In this document: in pieces, positions 42,301 through 54,158 of the stretch | Numbering within the stretch: position 1 is the stretch's first letter | How the letters are laid out: each line of letters opens with the position of its first letter | Made by a program: the position numbers and the translations under genes | Origin: Melitaea cinxia | Taxonomy: Eukaryota; Arthropoda; Insecta; Lepidoptera; Nymphalidae | Direction of reading: 5' to 3' | DNA: 64,000 bases | Assembly (NCBI RefSeq): GCF_905220565.1 | Contig: NC_059421.1 | Location: 5,351,501 to 5,415,500 of the forward strand | The notes under the pieces: generated by a model | The model's input: the letters and a program-made list of their open reading frames with translations, nothing else | Told to the model about the DNA's origin: nothing | Database searches by the model: none

Positions 42301-45300
42301 ATTCAAAAATGTTTATTTATTCATATTTATTATTATTTATTCAAATATCGAAAAGCAAATATACGAGTATTCAAATAACTTCAAACAAACCTTCGAAAAC
42401 ATTTCACATAAAGTATTCCAAGAAAAATTTCTTCAATTTTAAAATTGTTCATTTACCCAAAATCTAAGGAGCCGATCTGAATATACATATATAGTGGTAT
42501 AAATCAATTTTCCTCTACGCGACGAGCTTGAAAGGGAAGACGTCCTACGATTTATCTTCATCAAACTCTACAATGAACTACAGACCTTATTTGTACAAGA
42601 AATAGGGTTAAAAATTGTATAGTAAATTTAATACAAAATTTTCAAAGGTTGTAACGCTGATACTCGCCAAAGCCCTTGTGATGAGGTACAAAAGTGTTCG
42701 CGGTTATATGTCTAATAGTAACCGGTAGAAAATGTTATATAAGCACATACACACATTTCTCTTTAGTTTGCTAAGGTTGAAATGTCTTCCTTCATTTATT
42801 TATTGGATATACCAATGCTTTAATTAAAATCCATTACTTCTCCATAAAAATATTGAGATGCTTGTGTTGACCATAAGAAAAAAATGTTTTCAGGAAATAA
42901 AACTATCTGGTAGTTCACGTAATGTTAAGTGATCAACCACAATCTTTTGTAGTCTTAAGAAACTGTAAATATATACATTGTTAGATAGAGTACCGAGGAG
43001 AAAAGTTTGAAACCAAGATTGCCAATTTGATACCGATTTCTACACATTTAATTACTCTGGTTATTTTTCGTTAAATAGAAGGTTCTCCTCAATTCACAGT
43101 AGATTAACAGGGTCATTAAGATATTAACTTGTTAGGGTTCCTCTGGGAAGTCTTCGTAGGATATAGGGTACCAAAAAAGAATTGTTTAAGAACTAAGTAG
43201 TGATACGAGCTTAGAATATTATTACAGTGATAATAGATTGGCATATCAGAGTTACTCAAAGTAGATATGACAAAGCATTGATCAAAGGATCAACAATCTT
43301 GATACAACCGGATAAATCAGGATACCGATATAAAGTACCATTAGTTTCGAAATTGCAGCAATACATCGCACAGAGACGCGAAGCATTCACAAATCAGTCG
43401 AAAGCGGCAACATAGATAAAACATGCAAATTCCTTAAAACATTTCGAGCTGGTAATGCATCTCCTATATCTCCTTCCGATAATATCGATATTGAACATTA
43501 AGTAAAAAGCATTTTGTGCTGCTTTGATAATCAATTATTTTGATGATTAAATCAATTTTTAAAGTTTCTTCTTTCTTTATACCGAAGATATATTTATCCT
43601 ACGATATATCTATTTACTGAATGTTATAGATGATATTAACAAGATAGCTATTCTGATTAAAAATTAAAATTATCTATTACTACACTCCACGTTAGTTACT
43701 ATGATATTATTTCTTTAATAATGCTTATTTTAAGTCGTTTCGTTAGAAGTTTTCTGAACCATGGAATAATGCACAATTTGCTGCCTCCAAAGAAATCTCA
43801 AGTATAATAACTTCTCCTTCTTCAAATCCGGTAATTATATTCATATCAAGAAAGATGATATATATATATGTATATATTAGAATGTATTGGAATGTAAGTT
43901 TTGATTTTTTTAACGAGTTTTGTATTTCTGACTTTTTATGAAAAAACTTACAGATATAACCTTTAATTTCAATGATAAGAAGAGAGAGAGAAAGAAAGAG
44001 AGATTTAAATGGAAAAATCTTAGATACCTATCGAGGTAAAAAGGATCTCATAAAATTTCGCGACGTCGTATATCTTTTTTTTATAACAATAAATATTTTT
44101 TGGATATTCAGTGGTCCGAGCAAAGCTAGTATCATAGCTCAAAGCACCACCTGTAGAATACGGTGGAATCTTTTGTGTCTAGTCCAGGAGACATATCGAA
44201 AACTGACTACGTTTTTTATATCGGAATTTATTTTCACTTAATTTTTTGCTAAATTTGCTAAAGTTATAATTTTAATGCTTCGTTGACGTAGATATAAAGT
44301 AACGTCTGCTCTGAAGTAAAGTCTGCTCCAGGTTTATGATTTCTCCAAGTCTGAGCGTACTAATTTTATATTTATTGACATACGTTTTATTTATATATAT
44401 ATTGTTACAAAATGTACCTTAAGAATAGATGACCGATTCAACGATGTATGTGTAGGTTTTTATCAATTATCAATATGTGAACATTTATGTCGATCGACTC
44501 TCGGACTACCCACCTGGATTACAGCCGGACAACCTTTAACAAATTCACCCGGCTGAATTCACCGGATAAAGCGAAACGCAAGAGTTCCGAGTGGGATTTA
44601 GAATGTTATTTTGGTTTTGCTCTTTTAGAATACCTAAAATGGTTTTGTTTGGGTTCAACCGCAATGCTCTAAACTTCTTAAGAGCTTAAAACTTTTGTTA
44701 TCACTAAAACAAACCGTTCGTGTTGAACTTTACATTCGAAGGATCCTAATGTTCTGAAGCTACAAACTACTTTTTTCGGTATTTTTCTTTTTTTAAACTA
44801 AGAAATTATTGGGAAAAAATAGGAACCAGTCATTTTGTAGCAAATTTTTAACTATGTATATAATAAGCAAGCCCTACAGTGAACGGCTACTTTTTCATCA
44901 AAATCACTACAGCAGTTTTTAATACAAATGGCACACATCGACCCGTGACTCTTCCCAATTGTATACAGCGTCACAGTTTCAACTTTAATAAGACATTTAT
45001 TAAAATCTCTGACAAAATAAAATTTACAAAACGAATAAGTGACATTTTAATATCACTGGAAATTGCTTTACATTTGCCATTTAAAGTTAAGAAATGGAAA
45101 ATTTAACGTTTGTCAGTTTTGGAACATAAAAGAGATTTTACACGGAACGCGATGCCGCGTATCAAAATTAAATTAGTCATTTAAGTATGTCTAAAAAACA
45201 AGTGCACTTTAGTAAAATTAAGACAACAAACTTTAAAATCAGAAATTGGAAAATATTTAAAATATTTCGATTTTTTTATAGATAGCCAGTAAGAGGGCAT

Positions 45301-45544
45301 AAAAAAGGTTCTTAAAGCTTTCACTTCAACTAAGACACAATAACTATTAGATTCACCCGAATAAAATATCTGACAAATAAAGAGTACTTAAATAGTTAAC
45401 AGAGAAAAAAAAACATTCGAAACTTTTATTCGGTAGATGGATAATTATCTAAAATCTAGGAAATCGGCGAAATCGGTACTAAGCGATAGTGAGCTTTTTT
45501 ATTTAATTACAGAAATCGCACGGTAACAAATTCAATGTGTTACT
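42301..45544. other. AT-rich stretch, nothing recognised
   Basis: About 3.2 kb. Open stretches of 60-90 codons (43227, 43972, 44487, 44879) have no domain, no splice-bounded ends and mostly low-complexity content. No shared repeat was seen. Confidence 0.5.
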
Positions 45545-45665
45545 CCCCTTAGAGAATACTAAATCATTTTGTTAGACGTAACGCAGGATCAGCGATTGAA
45601 TTTTGAAACTTCAGACATTTCGCTCGTGATTTCGAGAAAATTGGACTCATTACTACTATATCTTA
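45545..45665 (+). repeat. Unclassified repeat N, copy 1
   Basis: TTGTTAGACGTAACGCAGGA, TCAGCGATTGAATTTTGAAA, ATTTCGCTCGTGATTTCG, TTGGACTCATTACT. The same phrases recur in order at 48735-48870. Confidence 0.6.
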
Positions 45666-45904
45666 CTTATGTCATGGGATGCTGTGACCGGGGCCTCGTT
45701 TGCATGAATATGTATGAGTAATACCTATATACAGTCGTTTTACCTGCGTAGGTTACAAAATTGTTGAAGTTATAACTACTAAGACTAAGGACAATTTGCA
45801 AATCACGATGAATATTTTTAAACATTACAATGATTAAAATTTGGAAACACATGTGAATAATTTTGTAATTTGTTATGATGCTCAATATCGAAATGCTTTT
45901 CGTT

Positions 45905-46050
45905 ATGTTACAAAAATTTATTTATTTTATACTTTATGTACACCACAAATATATTACAAACAAAGCATAAAGATAGTTACAGACAGTGAAGTACAATGGG
46001 CGGACTTATGTATGTCTAAGTAGACATTTCTTCCAGACAAGCCATTGGAT
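45905..46050 (-). repeat. LINE X 3' UTR fragment with stem-loop
   Basis: The minus strand reads TTGTCTGGAAGAAATGTC, stem ATGTCT/AGACAT (46012-46017 with 46022-46027), ATAAGTCCGCCC, then TTTGTGGTGTACATAAAGTA. This copy shows the uninterrupted tail that the pogo-like element split at 36.1-37.4 kb. Confidence 0.7.
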
Positions 46051-46254
46051 CCAGAGCATAAAAATGACAATAAATATGGAAAAAAATTAAATGCATACCC
46101 ATAACAACAACAGTAATGTCAAACAGAAAATGGCTTAGTTCAAAATATATATATATTTTAATATTGGTACAATACTTTGACGAAATTGACGTTAAACATA
46201 GAATAGGTATTACGTGTGTATGAAATAATAGTGTTTGCTCGCAAACGAAAAAAA

Positions 46255-46894
46255 AACCGACTTCAATTACATCGACGAGTAATACAACGTAGATCGACGA
46301 AAAAATAGTCAAGTAACTGCGCGTTATAAAAGATTACTCAAAAAGTAGTTATCAGATCTCAATAAAATTTATATGTGACCACATGACAAACATCAGCTTT
46401 CGATTAAATTAAAAATTATTAAAATCGGTACACCCACTAAAAAGTTATTGCGGATTTTCAAGAAGTTCCCTCGATTTCTCTGGGATCCCATCATCAGATC
46501 TTGGTTTCCTTATCATGGTACTAAACTTGGGATATCTCCTTTCCAACAAAAAAAGAATTATCAAAATCGGTACATCCAGTAGAAAGTTATGCGATACAAT
46601 ACAACGTAGGTCGACGAAAAAAGCGTCAAGTAAAAACGCATTATTAGATATAAATCGAAAAGTAGTCGTTAGATCTCAAATAAATTTAAATGGGACCAAT
46701 TGGCACACACCACCTTTCGATTAAAAGAAAATTTGTCGAAATCGCTCCACCCAGTCAAAAGTTCTGATGTAACATACATAAAAAAAAAAAAAAAAAAAAC
46801 AGTCGAATTGAGAACCTCCTCCTTTTTTGGAAGTCGGTTAAAAAATACAGTCGAATTGAGAACATCCTCCTTTTTTGGAAGTCGGTTAAAAATA
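46255..46894 (-). mobile_element. Inverted-repeat element G, long modular copy
   Basis: AACCGACTTCAATTACATCG at the left and GGAAGTCGGTTAAAA at the right. Inside, a module (TCGACGAAAAAA..GTCAAGTAA through GTTAGATCTCAA and AATCGCTCCACCCAGT) occurs twice in variant form. The right end is itself duplicated: 48-bp units at 46799-46846 and 46847-46894 with one difference. Confidence 0.65.
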
Positions 46895-47576
46895 TAAAAA
46901 TGTCTATCGGTTATTATTTAAAAACCAGTATTAAGTTGCGTATATATCATATGAAGACGAAACAAAATTGATTGATAGAAAAATAACTTCTATTTTACCC
47001 CCTTTAATTAGTCAAACGTAATATAAACTATTTTTAATAATAATAATAACAATAACAATAATCGTTTATTCACACTCACATACATACATCGATATATAGA
47101 CAACTAAAAGACTAGACAAAAAAATCAAAATTTAAACATAACAACTCCATTAAAATCTAACTATGTAGATATTACAAATAATTAAATTGGAAACAATGAA
47201 CACAATATGCAACTAAAAACACAATAAATATAAAATTAGGTAACTAGTAGGTTGTAGTAAACTCGTACATACAGCCATCAGCATGTTACAATTTTATTAT
47301 ATATATGTATGAGTTTTCTTCTAAATCTTAATAAATATTATAGTACCACCACTTAAGCTAAATCAACAAGTCCATTACAATAAATTACAATTAGGGTGCT
47401 CGGCGATAAGTGGTTTAAATCATAAAAATGTAACTTAATTACAACAAAACGCCCCGGTAACTTTGTTCACAATTATGCTTTTTTACTTTAATCTACTCTC
47501 CTTCATGCGTGCTTCATTCCTTCATGCGTTATATTGTGTATTTGGGTAAAAAGTATTTTTATAACACTACTAGCTT
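46895..47576. other. Spacer with a probable LINE end
   Basis: At 47036-47080, AATAATAATAACAATAACAA then TCGTTTATTCACACTC looks like a minus-strand LINE 3' end with an (ATT)n tail. The downstream ~250 bp may be its 3' UTR. No coding frame. Confidence 0.4.
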
Positions 47577-47742
47577 TTACCCGCGCCTTCACTCGCATTG
47601 AATTTTTTTTATATAAAAAGTATCCTATGTTACGTCTAATACCTCCAAGAATATATGTACAAAGTTTCATGTTGATCGGTTAAGTGGTTTTCGTATGAAA
47701 GTGTAACAAACAAACTTAGATTCGCATTTATAATAATATATA
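47577..47742 (+). repeat. LINE-tail repeat (TAGCTTTTACCCGCG type)
   Basis: CTAGCTTTTACCCGCGCCTT, GTATCCTATGTTACGTCTAA, GTTTCATGTTGATCGGTTAA, TAACAAACAAACTTAGATTC. Related to the short reversed fragment at 27440. Confidence 0.6.
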
Positions 47743-47757
47743 AGGGATTTTAATACG

Positions 47758-47910
47758 CGTAGGCTGTACTTTATGGTAAGCGACGACTGTAGCCTGTGGA
47801 TGGCACAACACTACTTGGGTGCAGTGGGCTGTGATCTTTTACAAAGTTGAGATACTTTTCCAATTGGGCTGCTACAGATTTTCAGAAGGACAATTCCTGA
47901 TTCACGTATT
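47758..47910 (-). repeat. SINE family C, diverged copy
   Basis: GGTAAGCGACGACTGTAGCC, TTTTACAAAGTTGAGATACT, GGGCTGCTACAGATTTTCAG follow reversed family C order with gaps. Confidence 0.55.
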
Positions 47911-48435
47911 GAAAATATTTTCAAAATAACTTCAGTACTTTTAATTAGAATTGTGTAGTTTTAGACCTCGTTCGACGTGTTTCATTTTTTAGTTACATCA
48001 ATTGAAAACGATCTTAATAAGAAAAAAGAAAACGAAAAAAATATGTATAATTATATCAAATGTGCGATTTGGTGGCTAGTATATTTTTTCAGTTACAATC
48101 TAAGCTGTAAAAACTCGTTCTTGTGTAACGTGACAAAGACAACGATTTAGTTATACAAACTCGATCTCGCCGGAAGTCAAAGTTAGTTGTGGCGCAGTTA
48201 GCTTGCAAAGGTGGTCGTGTACTAAATTATTGTTATATTGCAATTAGCTTGGTACATTGTAGCTGTAGACATTATATTATAGATTCAACCTATAACACTG
48301 TATTATTTTTTATTGTTTAAATAATTTACTATAATTATGGAATAAATATTCTAATAAATATAATAATTTCGGTTAAAGAAAATAGTCTCTGATTTTTGTG
48401 ACAATATTTAATTAAATTGGGAATCACGATCACAA
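47911..48435. other. AT-rich spacer, nothing recognised
   Basis: No shared repeat or sustained frame was seen. Confidence 0.5.
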
Positions 48436-48490
48436 TTCAGTTTGTGATATCCCACTGCTGGGCATAAGTATCTTTCTCCAAGTACGATTT
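48436..48490 (-). repeat. SINE A/RTE tail fragment
   Basis: TGATATCCCACTGCTGGGCA TAAGTATCTTTCTCCA is the reversed family A tail. Confidence 0.55.
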
Positions 48491-48734
48491 ATATTGGGCA
48501 TAGTACACCTTAATACAGCCTTCCTCCGAATCTTTCTCCATTCTACGTCACACTGGTGAATATCTATAATACTATTTCAGTTCCGGTAAAATTCATTAAT
48601 CCTAATTAATAGCAGAAATGTATTTAAAATATATCCTTTATGTGAAAATTAAAACCACTATACATTCAATAAAAAATAATTTTATTACACGTAACAGCGT
48701 AACAGAGTATAAAACACGAATGAACGCTACATTT

Positions 48735-48870
48735 AGAATATTTAGAATGTATTAAATCAGTCTGTTAGACGTTTTGTGAGATCAGCAATTGAGTTTCGAA
48801 CTCCCCGACGTTTCGCTCGTGGTTTCACCGAAATTTGACTCATTACTGCATCCGCTTGATGTCACTGTTT
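48735..48870 (+). repeat. Unclassified repeat N, copy 2
   Basis: CTGTTAGACGTTTTGTGAGA, TCAGCAATTGAGTTTCGAAC, CGACGTTTCGCTCGTGGTTT, TTTGACTCATTACTGCATCC. Pairs with 45545-45665. Confidence 0.6.
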
Positions 48871-48976
48871 CATTTGTGATTAGAATATTGCTTTTATATA
48901 TGGTATTGCAACAGTTATAACATGCGAATGTTCGAGATCATTTTGAATAGAACTTAATTGACTTACACTTTATTTT

Positions 48977-49245
48977 CAGTCTATATTTTATATCCAAAGC
49001 TCTTGGAGGGAATTGGGGATAGAGCCGGCAACGCGCTTGCGATGCTTCTGGTTTTGCAGGCGTCTATAGGCTACCGTAATCACGTACCATCAGGTGAGTG
49101 CAGTCTATATTTTATATCCGAAGCTCTTGGAGGGAATTGGGGATAGAGCCGGCAACGCGCTTGCGATGCTTCTGGTGTTGCAGGCGTCTATAGGCTACCG
49201 TAATCGCGTACCATCAGGTGAGCCGTACGCTTGTTTGCCGACCTA
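48977..49245 (+). repeat. SINE family C partial copy, tandemly duplicated
   Basis: Two direct units of 124 bp (48977-49100 and 49101-49224) with three differences, each starting CAGTCTATATTTTATATCC and containing the GAGCCGGCAACGCGCTTGCG block. The second continues into GCCGTACGCTTGTTTGCCGA, the normal family C end. Confidence 0.85.
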
Positions 49246-49682
49246 GATATTTTAAAAATAAATACGATAATTATGTATGATTGAATATACCTATGTTTCA
49301 TACACGTGCCTTGTGAAATGTTCAAAGTAAAAAAAGGTGCAAATATAATTATCTACTTTAAATAGACACACCGACATAGTTAAATTATCTCCTTTATTAA
49401 ACTTTCATCACTAAAACGGTACAAACAATACAAATATGTTATTGTACGTAATCCCGTACATTCTGTTGTCGTCATATCATTTATAACAACCGGCTTTATA
49501 GAAAGCTAACACTAATGGCGTACATTTGTTAAAATCGATTGATGCTTCAGTTTTACCCTCATATGTACGAGTACACCAACTGTGGAAGAAAATGTTCAAC
49601 TATAAATGAATATAAGGTTATTTTCTTTTCTAATGTTTACGCGAATTTCACTCATTGTAATGAAAAAAAAACTTTATATAAT
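49246..49682. other. AT-rich spacer, nothing recognised
   Basis: No shared repeat or sustained frame was seen. Confidence 0.5.
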
Positions 49683-49999
49683 ACTAGCTGACCCCGCAAA
49701 CGTTGTTTTGCCTTGTATTTTATTAACCTTCTCTTTCTCCCCCTCCCCTATAACTTAGGGGAATGAAAAATAGATGTTGGCCGATTCTCAGACCTACCCC
49801 ATATGCACACAAAATTTCATGATATTTTATTAACCCTCTTAACTCCCCCCCCCCCTTATAACTTAAGGGTATGTAAAATAGATGTTATTCGATTCTCAGA
49901 CCTACCCGATATGCACACAAAATTTCATGATAATCGGTCAAGCCGTTTCGGAGGAGTTTAACTACAAACACCGCGACACGAGAATTTTATATATTTGAT
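49683..49999 (+). repeat. LINE-tail repeat H, copy 1
   Basis: CTAGCTGACCCCGCAAACGT, then two internal units each with TATAACTTA.GGG.ATG.AAA and AGATGTT..(C)CGATTCTCAGACC, then CGGTCAAGCCGTTTCGGAGG and CACCGCGACACGAGAATTTT. Pairs with 60128-60441. Confidence 0.7.
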
Positions 50000-50222
50000 G
50001 TCCTCCCGTGACCATGATTATCCTAAACATTGGGCATTTAAAAAACTTAATAAACCGCGATAGAACGCGAAATATTGTTTCATTTTAATGAGTTTATATT
50101 TAGTTATTTTTAATATCTATCTAATTAATAATTCTATTTATAATATATATCAAGGTAAAGTCAACTTAAAATTATATGGACTTATTTCCCAGTCAAATTT
50201 GAAACGTGCGTAATAGAAGTTC

Positions 50223-50337
50223 CAAGGGCCAGGCCCCATGTTCATGGCACGCTACCGTCACCGTAAAACGACACAGCGCTGGCACCGTAACACATGGTCA
50301 TGTGGCCACACGTGGACAAGGGGGCCGGGCCCTAAGG
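50223..50337. mobile_element. Small GC-rich TIR element (MITE-like)
   Basis: A left end AGGGCCAGGCCCC and a right end reading AGGGCCCGGCCCCC on the complement, with further partial pairing (TGTTCATG with TGTCCACG). About 115 bp. A GGGCC-type end next to a TAA-like flank would suit PIF/Harbinger, but this assignment is weak. Confidence 0.5.
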
Positions 50338-50419
50338 TTTGATTTAAATACAAATTGCTATTTATTTGATTTTTAAGTTATTATAAAACTAAACAAAATA
50401 TATAGAGCTAATGTTGGAC

Positions 50420-50785
50420 GCCGCGTTGGCGCAACGGTTACAGCCATGGATTGTATCTGTTGCACTGGCGGTTGCGGGTTCGATCCCCGCACATGACAAA
50501 CATTTGTATTGGCCATACAGGTGTTTGCCGTGGTCTGGGTGTTTGTGCAGTCCTTGTGGGTCTCCCCACCGTGCCTCGGAGAGCACGTTAAGCCGTCGGT
50601 CCCGGTTGTTATCATGTACACCTGATAGCGATCGTTACTCATAGTAGGGAATATATCCGCCAACCCGCATTGGAGTAGCGTGGTGGATTAAGCTCTGATC
50701 CTTCTCCTACATGGAGAAAGAGGCCGCCTATTCCCAGTAGTGGGATATAATTCTGCGGCATAATGGAATATTACAGGCTGAAGCG
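50420..50785 (+). repeat. SINE family A, full length with 11-bp target duplication
   Basis: GCCGCGTTGGCGCAACGGTT to GGCTGAAGCG, flanked by TAATGTTGGAC at 50409-50419 and 50786-50796. Near the 3' end, about 25 extra bases (ATAATTCTGCGGCATAATGG area, ~50747-50766) interrupt the usual GGGATATTACAGG. Confidence 0.9.
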
Positions 50786-50796
50786 TAATGTTGGAC

Positions 50797-51892
50797 ATAA
50801 AGCTGTAAGTCATACCTAACAGCCAACTCTAAATAAAAAAATGTAACTGTAGATGTACAAAATAATAGTAATAAAATGGAAAAAAGATTTGTTCACCAAC
50901 GTGGTGGTTATTATTTTTTATTTTTCGAGAACATAATTGACTGAAATAACAAAAAAAGAAAAAACAAAGAGTAAATCATGTCAAAAAAGTTCCTTATGTT
51001 TGATAAATATGGGCACAGAGGACTTTTAGACGTATAACTCTAGCGTAAGGGCCACGGTCTATAATACCTCAGGGACGCTTTTTGAGTCACGTACTCCTGT
51101 TTTATAACTGCAGTTGAGGGTTATACGGTATAAAGTTATACGTAATATGGCCCCATCATAATGGACTCTTAAGCCGTATATGTGGAATTATTAGTCTAAA
51201 GATATTAGGGTTAAGGACTAATGCTTGTTTGTATATATGTATTTATCTGTACTGTTTGTCTTGGGAGATGTTTTGAAATGAGTATGTATATAGGACGATT
51301 CACAGTGGACCATTAAGGTTTTATATCTTACACCATTCTCCGTTGTACTGATGTTAGTAATTTCGAATATACTTATTCGGAGACTAAACAATACATTGTA
51401 GTCTTGACTGAGTCCAGACAAAGAGGGAGACGTGTGTGACAAAAGATGGCTTTTGCTCCTATTTTTTAAATTATAATTTTAAGACCATTGAGTTTTTATT
51501 AAAGTAAAGTTCTTTGTTTCATTGCAATGTATTTATGTAGATTACATTTCAAATGTAGATTTGTATCAAAAATATGAGTAAAATCCGCCTTTTCCTATAG
51601 TTTACACTACAGCATCCTCAAGAGGCGTGACGTTTGTCAATGTCACTGTATCTCTATTATGATTTGAACAATTCCCGGATAGAGAGTTATCACATATCTC
51701 AAAGACGTTTTAGACAGCGAATGTTACAGCGTTTTAGCATAATGCCTTTGCGAAATTGGATGCGTATTTGCTATTGCGGCTCCAACAACGTCTGTAAGGT
51801 GTACGTGTATTCAAATATTGGGCATGAGTATCATCAAAGCAATTGTTTATTTTAATTTTATTATGATTTGGCAGAAAAAATAATATATATAC
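50797..51892. other. Spacer, nothing recognised
   Basis: Open stretches of 70-75 codons at 51218-51955 without domain features. No shared repeat. Confidence 0.5.
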
Positions 51893-52455
51893 AACCCTTC
51901 TGCCGCTTCCTTCTGCAGCATAATGGAATTGCAGAAGAGGGAAATTGCTATCCATTTTTCCTCACTGTCGACCATAGCCCTTATTAAAGCCGACAGCGAG
52001 AGATCCAACTCAACAACTGCAGGTAAGGCGGCGCGCTCTTCACTCCACGCTGGACAGTCCGCGCGCGTGTGCTCCGCCGTGTCCTCGGCACCGACGTCGC
52101 AGTGATAACACTCCGACATTGGCTCCCGCCCCAGCACTCGGCACAGGTAGCGGCCAAAGCAGCCATGCCCAGTTACCCTGTGCCAAGCGGAACGACACCG
52201 CACCATGTCTCCTTTCTACCCATTCACGGCAGGCAGGGCTGAATCGCCGCCACCAGCTCCCGGCTCACCTCTGAATTCTCCAGGATGGCCGACCACTTCA
52301 GAAAGAGGTTGTCACGAGAAACTTTCCTCCATCGCATGATCTCTTGCGGAAGAGGTGGTTCCTCTCACAGGCGCGCTTCCGTCGTGCGCCAGAAGACAGT
52401 TGCGAGGACTTCGGCTTCCAATTCCCACGAAGCGATAGCTATCGTTCTTTCGCGG
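51893..52455 (-). pseudogene. R1-type LINE ORF2 C-terminal remnant
   Basis: A GC-rich island. From 52176 to about 51895 the minus strand reads VTGHGCFGRYLCRVLGREP, then the zinc-knuckle-like ECYHC...EHTRADCPAW and an EAAE end. These are the C-terminal CCHC region and its flanks in R1-clade retrotransposons. Just upstream the matching FRLAQ is in another frame: one extra base at 52177 breaks the frame. The GC-rich part to 52455 probably belongs to the same ORF but has further stops. Downstream it stops abruptly at ~51893, so both ends are lost. Confidence 0.7.
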
Positions 52456-52777
52456 ATAGTCTCATTTAATATAATTTAAATAGTTTCATTTTCCTTTAAA
52501 TAATAAGTAAATGTATAACATTGTTAAACAAGTAATTAAAATATCCAACGTACATTTCATATTAAAAACACTAAACTTCATTGTTGTCTTATAAAGTAAT
52601 GAGTTCGACAAAAAAAGAAAAACAAATCTTTCAGTCATGTTTCCAGTCACGATTTTTCAAATATGGGAACATTTATTCACATGTATAAAATCAGCATTAT
52701 TTATTTAAACCAAATCTTTGTACTCATTATAAATTCTTGCAAAAGCAACTTTACCTAATATGTTAAAAAGTTTAAGT

Positions 52778-53062
52778 TTAACTGAGGTAGGGCACAGCAG
52801 GAAACTTCCTGGTCAAAATATGGAGCAGCCCGACTGGGGTAGTACCTCGACCTTACAGAAGATCACAGCTAAATAATACTGTTTTCAAGCAGTGTTGTGT
52901 TCCTGTTGGTGAGTAAGGTGACCAGAGCTCTTGGGAGGATTGGGGATTGGGTCGGCGACGCGCTTGCGATGCTTCTGGTGTTGTAGGCGTCTATAAGCTA
53001 CGGTAATCTCTTACCATCAGGTGAGCCGTACGCTTGTTTGCCGAACTAGTGAAATAAAAAAA
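52778..53062 (+). repeat. SINE family C, full length
   Basis: AACTGAGGTAGGGCACAGCA...GCTTGTTTGCCGAACTAGTG, then an A run. Confidence 0.85.
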
Positions 53063-53742
53063 AAATTTTTAGCTATAACCTCTTAAGCGCCTAACACTCA
53101 GTATCCCCCAATAGGATGGAGATCCTGTCTGTGGGTCCTACATTAACATAAAGTTTGAGACTACGACAAATATATATCTGTATAGCGTATACAATGCAAT
53201 GACGGTTGGTTTTCCTGAAAACACTATTGCAACCCCTAGTAAAACCAAATAAATTTGAATCTACATTAAATATCCAAAACTATACATTTTCGTTTGACCA
53301 TATAAATTTTATAGATAAAAAATACCCTATTTGGTTCTTAAACATGCTAAAATTTTTATGCCCGGATTTATCACAAGTAAAAAGGCATAACCCTATTGCT
53401 ATCCTGGGTTTTCCATGGTCAAATCGATTTGATACCACTTAACCCCATATATCAATTTGATGGGAAAACGTTCAAAAATAAATTGAATCTCATCATCCAT
53501 ATATCTTTCGTCCTAATGCAGGAAACATAAGTTACCTTATTACGTTAGACTGACGCATCCTGTCGTAGACTTATTTGAGTTTTGGAATTTTTGTTTGTAT
53601 GCTTTACCATTGCTGACTTAACCTTTATCATGTTTTAAACATCCAAACACTTACACATTTACGTATTTAAATTTTTATATTTAAAATATAAAAATAGTAG
53701 ATTATACGTTTTTAAGATTTTGGAAAAACACGGCTATCAAAG

Positions 53743-53747
<5 letters not shown>
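53063..53747. other. Spacer, nothing recognised
   Basis: A 78-codon open stretch (53206-53442) is not low-complexity but has no recognised domain and no good splice sites at its ends, so it is left uncalled. Confidence 0.45.

Positions 53748-53782
<35 letters not shown>
53748..53782. repeat. (TA)n microsatellite
   Basis: Pure TA run of about 17 units followed by a T/C-rich stretch. Confidence 0.9.
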
Positions 53783-53785
<3 letters not shown>

Positions 53786-54158
53786 CTTTTCTTTTTTTCT
53801 TTTTTTTTTTTCTTAGGTTTGACTAGGCATACTTACATTCGAAGTTCTATATTTTAAAACTTAACAATAAGAAAAGAAATATATTAAAATAATATATTAT
53901 CACACAGGCAATGCAGTGCAATTCACACACAGCAGAAGTGAAACTTCTGAAAAGTCATAGGAAGGTAGGCGGTTCGTTGTATCGAAGATGAAAAACGTCG
54001 TTAGCGTCATACAAAACTACGGCTGCGGCTTTTGAGCAGTAATGCATTCTATGTCATTATCTCCTATACATTTACAAGAATGTGTTTATTTCATTGTTGT
54101 GACACGTTTTCGTTTCATCGAGTTAGAAATCACAACGATTCTAAAAAAATCACTTTAA
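53783..54158. other. AT-rich spacer, nothing recognised
   Basis: No shared repeat or sustained frame was seen. Confidence 0.5.

Noticed and set aside
46700..46897. 65-codon frame with a repeated VELRTSSFFGSRLK motif
   Set aside because: The peptide repeat is the duplicated 48-bp terminus of element G, not a protein repeat.
50373..50663. Three overlapping open frames of 65-96 codons
   Set aside because: All lie in a SINE A copy with target duplications.
53206..53442. 78-codon open frame as a host exon
   Set aside because: Unlike 15417-15593, it has no good splice sites at its ends and no recognised motif.
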